From Diplonema papillatum (taxonomy: Eukaryota > Euglenozoa > Diplonemea > Diplonemida > Diplonemidae): a DNA stretch of 64,000 nucleotides. Position numbers and translations under genes: made by a program. The notes beneath the pieces were generated by a model. That model did not search any database. It was not told the DNA's origin and saw only the letters and a program-made list of their open reading frames with translations. Position 1 is the first letter of the stretch, and each line of letters starts with the position of its first letter. The stretch is taken from the NCBI GenBank assembly GCA_030068145.1, contig JAPJBO010000568.1, positions 85,487 through 149,486 on the forward strand, given 5' to 3'. Below, piece after piece: positions 53,956-62,940 of the stretch.

Positions 53956-55893
53956 CAGGGCTGGTTAGCCACAACTTGCCACAATGTGGCCCATTGGGCC
54001 ACAACTTTAGCCACAATGTTGTGGCTAAATTGTGGCTAAATGTGCAAATTTTTTGATCGAAAAAAAGACCACCCAAAACACGCTAAACACCGTTTTTCGG
54101 GTAGATTTTCGTGTTTTTTGGATGGTTTTGGGTATTCTGGGCCTCATACCCCCCCAACAGACCTCGAGTTCGCCTTTCGTGGATTCGAGTGGTTTTTGCC
54201 AACTTGCAGCCAAGTGCTGCCAGTTTCTGGGGTGACTCAGCCAGAATTCGCTATTATTTTGCGAAATCCGCGGCGTGTGGGGGTTTTCCCGGTTGGTACT
54301 GGACCCTTTCGACAATTTCAGGTGGATTCTGTGCGAATAAACGGGGGAAATGCTTGCCAGGCTCCCCGGTCCCGTGCGCTGCGCAACACGGGATGGGTAT
54401 CTTCGTGTCACGTGCACGTTCCAAACATGGTTCATGCTACCGCGGTCCCGGTTTATTGCCACTGCCACTCCCAACAGCTCGAGAGTCGACTGGGACTCAC
54501 CTTTCCTCTCAGCAGTCCTGATTCAGGCTGCGAAAGCTTGACATCCTTCAATTCATGCCACTGACATTCTGAATTGAAGTTGTTCCAGCCGCGGACCTGC
54601 ATGCAACGACGTTCACTCATCCACTCATCCGCTTTTTCGTTCTTCTTCGTCACGGCTTAGTTCAGTGCGAATCGCACCGAGCCTGGTCACCAGGTTGGTG
54701 CTGCTCGGAGCCGCACCCGAGGGAGATGCAGAACAGGTTGTAGCACAACCGGTGCGCATCAGCTCTGCATCGCCGTGCACTGCACGGTGTAGCACTGCCC
54801 AGGCGCGGCGAGACCAGTGACCGTCATCCGGCTCGGTGTTCAGGAGGAGGTGACCCGCTTGGCAGGCAGCACCGCTGCGCAGTGTACTCTTCCGTACTCT
54901 GCACCGTGCAATGCGCCAGTCATGTGCTTACCAGACTCTCGGTTTCGCGTTCTCATCATGGCATCAAATTTGACGGTGAAATCAGCCCCCAGCCTGAGTC
55001 CAGGATAGGTTGCTTGCAATGCAACAGTTGCAACAAGTAATCGATGAACACGGAAACTTTTTACAGTAGCAAGGAACCGACAGCAAACTGGTGCACGGGT
55101 CGGTGCAAATCCTGTGCAACGGGTTTGCGGACATGATCGTGTCGCATTCGTAGTGAACTGTTGAAGTCATTATCCGCGATGACAGCCTACCCCGGGACTT
55201 GGACCGAGTCCTGCTGTCGAAAATACCACAGTGTTCAAAATCGCCGGCGATTGAATCGGTCTGGACAGCAGGCTGGTCGCCACACGGTTGCCACGTTTCT
55301 TTTTTTGAAGTGTACGGAGCCTGGGCCTTAGCCTTTTGAGAGGGAAACATGGGAACATGAATGTACCTGGCCATCCTTTAGCTCCGTTAGGTCGGGAGAG
55401 GAACGGTTTCCGGTGTGCCTTGTTGTCGGCTCCGGTTAGAAGTCCGGTTGGGGAGCTTCGTCACGTGTGGCCACCGTGTGGAACGAGGAGCCTGGCAAGG
55501 ATTTCCCCCGTTTATTCGCACAGAATCCACCTGAAATTGTCGAAAGGGTCCAGTACCATCCGGGAAAACCCCCACAAGCCGCGGATTTCGCAAAATAATA
55601 GCGAATTCTGGCTGAGTCACCCCAGAAATTGGCAGCACTTGGCTGCAAGTTGGCAAAAACCACTCGAATCCACGAGAAGCGAACTCGAGGTCTGTTGGGG
55701 CGGTATGAGGCCCAGAATACCCAAAACCATCCAAAAAACACGAAAATCCACACAAAAAACGGTGTTTAGCGTGTTTTGGGTGGTCTTTTTTTCGATCAAA
55801 ATTTTTGCACATTTGGCCACAATTTCACAACATTGTGGCTAAAGTTGTGGCTAAATGGGCCACAATGTGGCAAGTTGTGGCTAACCAGCCCTG
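53956..55893. mobile_element. Foldback element with ~410-bp inverted arms
   Basis: The left arm (about 53956-54363) and right arm (about 55488-55893) are inverted copies. Both outer ends read CAGGGCTGGTTAGCCACAA. Subterminal zones carry nested GCCACAA/TTGTGGC palindromes. CATGCT abuts both ends, though not as a clean 8-bp duplication. The arms carry identical short frames (KKTTQNTLNTVF), which are shadows of the repeat, and the 1.1-kb middle has no recognisable gene. The CAGGG ends suggest hAT-like ancestry. Confidence 0.85.
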
Positions 55894-56317
55894 GCATGCT
55901 GTTGGAAACTCTGATACTGAGCAAGCGCCCCAGAAAAAGTGAACCTTAGGCCCAAGTTAGGGCACTCTCCTGCCGAGAGTCTTAGCAGGAGTCTTGCCAG
56001 GTGTTGGTGGAAACACCCACGGCATGCACCAGTTGGGTATTTCCGACCCGATGCTCGAGAAATCAGGGCTCGGAGTCCGAACTGCGAGCTCGAACCTTTC
56101 GCTTGTTGTGTGAAGGTTTTCCCTTCAGTTTTTGCTCGGAGTTGCATTGTACTCACTGTGTCATTTAGTCCCGACAACAACGTGTTTCTAACAGGCAAGC
56201 TGCACAAGGCGCCGTCCGTCCATGTTGCTTGCACGTTCACCGTTCGGTGGTCCCGCGGCCGACCCGCTTGTCCCGGTAGTAGTAGGAATTATGCACTGCC
56301 AGCTTCGACCATACCTT

Positions 56318-56500
56318 TTCTTTGCAGCTTTCTAGTATCATTCAAATCGGACTGGCTGCTGTGGTACTTTACCGCTCTCTGCAGCGGTCTCGAGGTCGCT
56401 GGTTCTGAAGAGGCTATCGGAAGCGGTAAGAAGAAGTGGAAGTTGTACTACAGAACTGTAGAACGGGTCTGTCACCCGCGCGAAGTGAATTATAGGGGGC
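56318..56500. repeat. Diverged relative of the 58.5/61.5-kb element arms
   Basis: TTTGCAGCTT, ATCATTCAAAT, GACTGGCTGC, TTACCGCTCTC, TTCTGAAGAGG and GTAGAACGGG occur in the same order as in 59293-59490 of the left element, with many substitutions. It is an older copy of part of that family. Confidence 0.65.
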
Positions 56501-56839
56501 GGTGAAAATGGCGAGGGGTTTTGCTCCGCAGAAAATGCGTGCAACGTCAGCCTGGCGAAGGGGCCGCAACTTGAAGGACCCAAAACTTGGACCCAAATGG
56601 TGCCAAAACCGGGAACCAAATTGAGAACCCAAAACTTGAACCTAAACCCTAAGCTCGGATCCAGACCCAAAACTTGACAGTCACACTGACTAATGGATAC
56701 GGGTAGCAGATTCGGACTCTCATCATTCGGGTGGCCATTTTCTTCTCAGTCTTGGCCGGCGACGTGGTTCAGCAGAATTTCAGCCAGAAACGGCGTAGCA
56801 GCTGGCCCAAAAGCTGGCCCTAAAACCCGTCAACCTCAT

Positions 56840-56945
56840 CTGAACTTCTGACAGACTGAAGGTGTCCACCTGACCACAAAGGTAGCCACAAGGTTGTGGC
56901 TACTTTGTGGTCAAATGGGCCACAATGTGGCTGACAGCTATGCCC
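56840..56945. repeat. GCCACAA/TTGTGGC palindromes
   Basis: GACCACAAAGGTAGCCAC and its inverse GTGGCTACTTTGTGGTC form a hairpin, followed by GGGCCACAATGTGGC. The motif is shared with the ends of the foldback element at 53956-55893. Confidence 0.75.
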
Positions 56946-57099
56946 GGTGACAGCCCATTGTCCATCGTCCAAAATGTGGATGTCACCGTCACAACGCAGA
57001 GGAAGGTCTGAAGGTCGTGAGTTCGAGTCCTGCATGTGACACTTTTTCGGGTTCAAAAACAGCCAATCCCGCAAGTGACACTTTTTGAGGCACCGAATG

Positions 57100-57220
57100 G
57101 GCAAATCTAAGAAAACCGTGCTGTAATGGGCACTCGAAAACACCGAATGGGCAAATCTAAGGAAGACCGTGCTGTAATGGGCAAATCTAACAAAACCGTG
57201 CTGTAATGGGCACCAGCCCC
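57100..57220. repeat. Isolated end of the GGGGCTGGTGCCC element family
   Basis: Units of AAAACCGTGCTGTAATGGGC and CACCGAATGGGCAAATCTAA end in GGGCACCAGCCCC. This matches the right end of the element at 61454-62939. Its other end is not evident here. Confidence 0.75.
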
Positions 57221-57265
57221 TCCTGATGGCGTACCCTTTCGCAAAGGCATTGGCTGAAAAAAAAA

Positions 57266-57337
57266 CACCCGAGGTGGGACTCGAACCCACAACCGCTTGA
57301 TTCGTAGTCAAGCGCTCTTCCATTGAGCCACTCGGGC
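57266..57337 (-). tRNA. tRNA-Arg (anticodon ACG)
   Basis: The 72-nt gene folds as a full cloverleaf. The acceptor stem is GCCCGAG/CTCGGGT with one wobble pair, the D stem GCTC/GAGC, the anticodon stem CTTGA/TCAAG with loop CTACGAA (anticodon ACG), and the T stem GTGGG/CCCAC with loop TTCGAGT. Discriminator is G; CCA is not encoded, and no intron is present. A run of T follows shortly after the 3' end (read on the minus strand), which suits Pol III termination. A retroelement 3' end lies 22 bp upstream of the 5' end. Confidence 0.95.
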
Positions 57338-57359
57338 GACGAACGCGAAAAAAACGAAA

Positions 57360-57752
57360 TTTTTTTGGAGCGCGGGACACTGTACAAGCCATGTTGGTAC
57401 AGCGGGGCTACCGGTATCCGGTTGCTTCCGGAGCGGGAGCCCAAAAAAATGCTTCTTCACACAGTGAACGCCAGTCTCACTGCGACCTGGGCTGGCCTGC
57501 TAGCGAGCAGGTCCGACCAGGTAAAAAAACCCGCGATGCAGTGACACTACCCCCTGCACCAGGGTGGACCGCTTCGTCCGGTCGCGCCCCACCAGATGCA
57601 ATGACTATTCTTGCCACCCCTTGGGCTACCTGAAAGCTCAATCGGTGGAAGAAGTCCTGGCAGGCGGCCGAAGCGGTCCGGTCTTCACGGAGGGCGCTTT
57701 TGCGGGCTATTTGCCGCAACTCCGTGAGTGCTCCAGGACACCACGCCCGAAC
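57360..57752 (-). pseudogene. 3' fragment of the RLE non-LTR retrotransposon
   Basis: This aligns with about 50963-51365 of the larger copy: the same GGAGCGCGGGACACTG 3' end, GCTTCCGGAGCGG and ATGCAGTGAC blocks, then coding for ITELRHIARANALRED-like sequence (here LTELRQIARKSALRED). A 7-nt A tail is at 57360-57366 (minus strand). Homology stops abruptly at 57752, where another element is inserted. Confidence 0.88.
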
Positions 57753-57845
57753 AGTGTGGGGGCTGGCACCACAGCACCGGTGCTGGCACCGGAGAGCACC
57801 GGCCGGTGCTCTCCGGTGCTCTCCGGTGCTGGGTCTGGTATTTGA
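57753..57845. mobile_element. End of an element with CAGTGTGGGGGCT terminus and palindromic repeats
   Basis: Starting exactly where the retroelement copy is interrupted, CAGTGTGGGGGCTGGC is followed by repeated and inverted GCACCGG/CCGGTGC units. A related end, CAGTGTGGGGGCTACC with GCTACCGG/CCGGTAGC units, occurs at 63748. The other end of this element is not found, so its extent is unknown. Confidence 0.65.
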
Positions 57846-57861
57846 CTTCAACCACCCCGTA

Positions 57862-58160
57862 GCAAACCTTTTTCAACGAGTTTTTGCTCGCGAGCAGCTC
57901 CGATGAAGAGAGCCGTGAGAAATGGATCCGGCGACCAAAACGTATGTGCGCGTTTCTTGGGTTCGTACGAGGTAAAGGGCACCGGGTTACGGCGGATAAG
58001 GAACCCGCCAGTTTTGCTATGATAAATCCCCTGTTTTGTGACATTCTTTTGCTGGCCCGTGGAGCAGACCTTTCTCGTCGACTTTATGCTCACGTTCAGC
58101 TCCGATGAGGAGATTTGTGCAAAATGGACCCAGGGAACCCATAGTATTCGCGTGGTTCGC
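57862..58160. repeat. Duplicated segment with CTCCGATGA(A/G)GAG
   Basis: Two diverged direct copies (about 57865-57935 and 58065-58135) share TTTTTGCTC or TTATGCTC then AGCTCCGATGA(A/G)GAGA and AAATGGA. A third, inverted copy at 59888-59945 is the right flank of the element at 58493-59887. Confidence 0.65.
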
Positions 58161-58492
58161 ACAGAATCACGCCAAAACGGTCAAAACTACCAGCGCAATA
58201 GTGTTGTTTCGTCGGGGTCAAATGTCAAAAAACACACCCTGCGGGAATTGATAATTTCACGTGCACAGGCATTTGATTATGATTCACCCCCCCCTCCTCC
58301 TGGTTTACTGGCTGGGTTGTCCTGCTCTGGGTTTGATGTCCGATTCCCACAGTGAAACTGAGAAAATCTGAAATGGAAACTTCGATTTCCACGATTTCCG
58401 TTTTCACGCGGATCCACGTCCCGGTCCCTGGCTCGACGAACCACGTACCAACTCTTTGGCCCCCGGGTCTATTATCCACAGATCTCTTCATC

Positions 58493-59887
58493 AACAATTC
58501 CCATTATAGTACACTTCCTTATGTTTGTGCCCATTCTCGAACACTATTTAACTTTTTGCCCATTCTCGAACACTCGCTAACTTTTTGCCCATTCTCGAAC
58601 ACTTTTTAACTTTTTGCCCATTCTCGGTAACTTTGTGCCCATTCTCGAACACTATTTAACTTTTTGCCCATTCTCGAACATTCCAGTTTTTGTGGTGAAA
58701 ATGTCACTTCCCCGAGACATTTGCCTCAAGTTTCACCGCGAGAACAGCTGCGTTCACTGATTCGAAGACGGTACCCTTGCTAACTTCAGGCCGCAGCCTC
58801 TTCGGCATCTAAACTCGGGTTCTTGGTTGCTTCAAGCTTCTACACGTGACGGTGGTGTGCGAGCTACCCCCCGGCACAGACTTCACTGAGTTTGCTCGTC
58901 TTGCTTGCAAATTGCGCGGCGGCCATTGAGTGACCTTAGTTCACTGACCTACACCAGGAGAAGCAGCTTGCAATCTCTGCAGCAAAGTGATCCAAAAAAT
59001 TTGACCGAAATTTTTTGGGTCAAATTTTTAGGACAAAATTTTTGGGTCAAAAATTTTGGGTCAAAAATTCGGGGTCCAATTTTTTTGGTCAATTTTTTTT
59101 CAGAGTTGAAGTGGCGGTTACACTTGGCACATGGCTGCATGATGGCAGGAGAAATGGCTCCTGCCATGCGCCCTGGCGGCTCGCCGGCAATTCCAGTCTC
59201 TCTCTCAGCCTGCCAGCCTGCGGCAGGGAGGACAAGATCCAGTCACCATCCGCCAGCTCCTGATTATTTTCAGACGACTGGCACTTTTTCTTTGCAGCTT
59301 CTACTGTAAGAGTAGCATCACTCAAATCTTGATTGGCTGCGGCGTTACTTACCGCTCTGAGTCTCTCCCGCTCCTCCTCTGGAGTCATTCGTGACGTCGC
59401 GCCCGTCGCTGGTTACTACTCGTGGTAAAACAGTGGCTCTGATTCTGAAGAGGTTTCGGCACAGAATTAGGAAGCGCTACAAGTAGAACGGGCTGGTCAC
59501 TCGTGCATACCTGAATTATGCACGAATCTGTGTTTAGAAAACCGTTTACCCGTAGTCTGCGGTGTCAATGACCCAGTGCGCAACCAGGATACCGAGCCGG
59601 GACGCAGCAGCCAACCACAATGCTGGCACCTTGTTCGAGGAACGGATCTGACGGAGATCGGAATCGGAAATGGCGAACCCAAAAATGGCTGGGATTTTTT
59701 GGATGTATGGGTGGTGAGTTCGAATCCCACCCTGGGCAATTTTCAATGTTCGAGAATGGGCAAAAAGTTAGGCGACTGTTCGAGAATGGGCAAAAAGTTA
59801 AAAAGTGTTCGAGAATGGGCAAAAAGTTAGCGAGTGTTCGAGAATGGGCAAAAAGTTAAATTGTGTTCGAGAATGGGAATTAGCCCC
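58493..59887. mobile_element. Non-autonomous hAT-like element with arrayed TGCCCATTCTCGAAC motifs, left copy
   Basis: Its ends are (GG)ACAATTCCCATTATAG and, inverted, GGGGCTAATTCCCATTC. The octamer TCTTCATC flanks both (58485-58492 and 59888-59895). Both subterminal zones hold arrays of GTTCGAGAATGGGCAAAAAGTTA. The interior carries a tRNA-like B-box sequence (GAGTTCGAATCCC, about 59718) and a conserved frame (59089-59388). It is nearly identical to 61514-62826 in inverted orientation. Confidence 0.88.
59089..59388 (-). CDS. Small ORF conserved between inverted element copies (99 residues)
   Basis: MTPEEERERLRAVSNAAAN then KKKCQSSENNQEL. The copy at 61943-62245 differs by one inserted codon (Ala) and few substitutions, so the frame is kept. 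N-terminal helix, no known domain. With only two recent copies, frame conservation is weak evidence for coding. Confidence 0.4.
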   Translation of the reverse strand: MTPEEERERLRAVSNAAANQDLSDATLTVEAAKKKCQSSENNQELADGDWILSSLPQAGRLRERLELPASRQGAWQEPFLLPSCSHVPSVTATSTLKKN

Positions 59888-60153
59888 TCTTCATCGGAGT
59901 TGAACTCGAGCAAAAAGTCGTCGAAAAAGGTCTGGTACTGTGGACCGGCTTCCAGGAGCCAGGATCAGGCCCACAGTCGTAATGGGGAAGCACCCACTGC
60001 GACCCAGACTCACTGGGGGGGGTGCAACTCAAAAGATTTCTGCTCAAAAAACCGAGAACGAGGCCCAAACTATGGTTTCAACACTTTTTTTTCGTTTTTT
60101 TGAGCTTTTTGAGGTGTGAAAACCGAAATTATTTTTCCAGCACCGTAGGTCTT

Positions 60154-61257
60154 ATGGCTAATCTTCTGCGGGAGATAAGATTCCTACGGGCCACGCAGCA
60201 CAGCTTCCAGTCCCTGTCTTTCGACGGGACTCCCGTGTCGCTACTCGGTAAAGAAGCCCCACACCTCTTTCGTGAGGGCCTGCGTCTGCGCGCGTGGCGT
60301 TACTTGACCACACAGAGACAAGGATTTGACGGAATCGAAGGAGGGGTGGACGTACGTGCCATGAATCGGCTTTGGCTGAACCGCGCGACGGACCACAAAT
60401 TGAGTTCCGCGATCAGTCGATGTATTGGGGGAGCGGTGTACTCACGGGAATGGTGCCGCAGGAAGTGGGGTTCGGGGAGCGGCGACTGCGAGTTCTGCGA
60501 CAGCGGTGCGACGGGGACCCTGTGGCATTACTACTGGCAATGTCCGGGCCCAGGTTGTAGATGGAACGAGCTGCGATCCCGGTTTTGCATTGCTGAGGCG
60601 ATGGTCCGGGACATGCCCCAGTGCTTGTGCATTAGAGGGATACCCCCCTACGGGACCCCTCCTGACCTCCTGGAGAAGATCCAGAGGCTGATCGGTACGA
60701 TCTCAATCGAGATGGCGCAGGCGCAGCGGAGCCTTGCGGCAACACGCCCTTGGGAACTCGCCTCAGGTGCGTCGACGAAATACGACGTACACTTAGCAAC
60801 GGACAGTCGTAAGTTGCTAACGACCAACATCGGAACCCGCTTCGCAGCGACGTTGGTCTTCTGGCTGCGGAGTCTATCATGGGTCAGCTCCAACCCTCTC
60901 CCGACGACAGGCGTGGAACTCGCGCTTGATTTTGAGGCATTTACGCGTTCGAAGCTCCCAGGGAGAACCTTCGCCGAGAAGGGGCTGCAAATTGGGTACC
61001 TTATGCGAGCTATCAACGACCTGTGCTGCGCCGACTCAGGAGTCGCCTCCTTCCCTGGGAAGTGGCGGCAGGGGGTCTGTTCCCTCCGCTGTTTTGGTGC
61101 GCCGGCTATGCCGGGTTGTACCCACCGCCCACGCTTTGCGGCTGGACGGAAGACCGAGTGGATGTTGGGCAAGCTGGAAACAATTTGCGCCCGTAACAGC
61201 TGGAACGATGCCGTGCCTGAATATCCGCACGACGTACCTACGTTCAGTGGGAGTTGA
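60154..61257 (+). CDS. C-terminal LINE-like ORF fragment with CCHC zinc-binding motif
   Basis: The frame is open from 60022; I prefer the Met at 60154 because the preceding residues look non-coding. The segment CEFCDSG...LWHYYWQC (C-x2-C-x9-H-x4-C) is the zinc-binding module found after reverse transcriptase in many LINE ORF2 proteins. It is followed by about 200 residues of unassigned sequence ending DVPTFSGS. Reverse transcriptase motifs are missing. It occupies the 1.6-kb spacer between two inverted transposon copies. It could be a LINE remnant or a captured gene. Confidence 0.6.
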   Translation: MANLLREIRFLRATQHSFQSLSFDGTPVSLLGKEAPHLFREGLRLRAWRYLTTQRQGFDGIEGGVDVRAMNRLWLNRATDHKLSSAISRCIGGAVYSREWCRRKWGSGSGDCEFCDSGATGTLWHYYWQCPGPGCRWNELRSRFCIAEAMVRDMPQCLCIRGIPPYGTPPDLLEKIQRLIGTISIEMAQAQRSLAATRPWELASGASTKYDVHLATDSRKLLTTNIGTRFAATLVFWLRSLSWVSSNPLPTTGVELALDFEAFTRSKLPGRTFAEKGLQIGYLMRAINDLCCADSGVASFPGKWRQGVCSLRCFGAPAMPGCTHRPRFAAGRKTEWMLGKLETICARNSWNDAVPEYPHDVPTFSGS

Positions 61258-61453
61258 GATTCTCTGTCAAGATGCTAGCCGCCGCCATAGGGCGGGCTAT
61301 TGCCAAAAGGAGGAGAGCCCGCGAAACAACGTGCCAACACACGCCTGCCAGGCGGTCTCGTCCGCCAGTCAGAACGCCCCCGGCTGCGCCACCATCGGTG
61401 CAACAATCATCTTTGACAGGGCCACGTTAATGTCTTCGGAACTACATTTGCGC

Positions 61454-62939
61454 CGGGCTGGTGCCCATTACAGCACGGTTTTGTTAGATTTGCCCATTAC
61501 AGCACGGTTTTCTGGGCTAATTCCCATTCTCGAACACAATTTAACTTTTTGCCCATTCTCGAACACTCGCTAACTTTTTGCCCATTCTCGAACATTGAAA
61601 TTTGCCCAGGGTGGGATTCGAACTCACCACCCATACATCCAAAAAATCCCAGCCATTTTCGGGTTCGCCATTTCCGATTCCGATTTCCGTCGGATCCGTT
61701 CCTCGAACAAGGTGCCAGCATTGTGGTTGGCTGGCTCGGTATCCTGGTCGCGCACTGGGTCATTGACACCGCAGACTACGGGTAAACGGTTTTCTAAACA
61801 CAGATTCGTGCATAATTCAGGTATGCGCGAGTGACCAGCCCGTTCTACTTGTAGCGCTTCCTAATTCTGTGCCGAAACCTCTTCAGAATCAGAGCCACTG
61901 TTTTACCACGAGTAGTAACCAGCGACGGGCGCGACGTCACGAATGACTCCAGAGGAGGAGCGGGAGAGACTCAGAGCGGTAAGTAACGCCGCAGCCAATC
62001 AAGATTTGAGTGATGCTACTCTTACAGTAGAAGCTGCAAAGAAAAAGTGCCAGTCGTCTGAAAATAATCAGGAGCTGGCGGATGGTGACTGGATCTTGTC
62101 CTCCCTGCCGCAGGCTGGCAGGCTGAGAGAGAGACTGGAATTGCCGGCGAGCCGCCAGGGCGCATGGCAGGAGCCATTTCTCCTGCCATCATGCAGCCAT
62201 GTGCCAAGTGTAACCGCTGCCACTTCAACTCTGAAAAAAAGTTGACCAAAAAAATTGGACCCCGAATTTTTGACCAAAAATTTTGACCCAAAAATTGACC
62301 GAAATTTTTTGACCCAAAAAATTTCGGTCAAATTTTTTGAATCACTTTGCTGCAAAGTTTGCAAGCTGCTTCTCCTGGTGTAGGTCAGTGAACTAAGGTC
62401 ACTCAATGGCCGCCGCGCAATTTGCAAGCAAGACGAGCAAACTCAGTGAAGTCTGTGCCGGGTTTTTAAACGGGGTAGCTCGCACACCACCGTCACGTGT
62501 AGAAGAGCTTGAGGCAACCAAGAACCCGAGTGTAGATGCCGAAGCGGCTGCGGCCTGAAGTTAGCAAAGGGTACCGTCTTCGAATCAGTGAACGCAGCTG
62601 TTCTCGCGGTGAAACTTGAGGCAAATGTCTCGGGGAAGTGACATTTTCACCACAAAAACTGGAATGTTCGAGAACCGGCAAAAAGTTAAATAGTGTTCGA
62701 GAATGGGCACAAAGTTACCGAGAATGGGCAAAAAGTTAGCGAGTGTTCGAGAATGGGCAAAAAGTTAAATAGTGTTCGAGAATGGGCACAAACATAAGGA
62801 AGTGTACTATAATGGGAATTGTCCCCTAAGAAAACCGTGCTGTAAAGGGCACTCGAAAACACCGAATGGGCAAATCTAAGGAAGACCGTGCTGCAATGGG
62901 CAAATCTAACAAAACCGTGCTGTAATGGGCACCAGCCCC
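61454..62939. mobile_element. Composite hAT-like element with perfect 8-bp duplication, right copy
   Basis: The outer termini are (C)GGGCTGGTGCCCATTAC and its inverse, flanked on both sides by ATTTGCGC (61446-61453 and 62940-62947). The target leader is intact at 41282. Outer zones hold CCCATTACAGCACGGTTTT arrays. Inside (61514-62826) is an inverted, nearly identical copy of the 58493-59887 element with its own GGGCTAATTCCC and GGGGACAATTCCC ends. It therefore looks like one element wearing a second set of ends. Confidence 0.88.
61943..62245 (+). CDS. Small ORF conserved between inverted element copies (100 residues)
   Basis: This is the counterpart of 59089-59388: MTPEEERERLRAVSNAAAN with one extra Ala near the C-terminus (VTAATSTLKK). 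It ends at a stop after the LKK tail. The function is unknown. Confidence 0.4.
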   Translation: MTPEEERERLRAVSNAAANQDLSDATLTVEAAKKKCQSSENNQELADGDWILSSLPQAGRLRERLELPASRQGAWQEPFLLPSCSHVPSVTAATSTLKKS

Positions 62940-62940
62940 A

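Noticed and set aside
54040..55842. 67-174-codon ORFs in the foldback arms
   Set aside because: Each appears in both inverted arms in step with the repeat. They have no domain and reflect recent duplication, not coding constraint.
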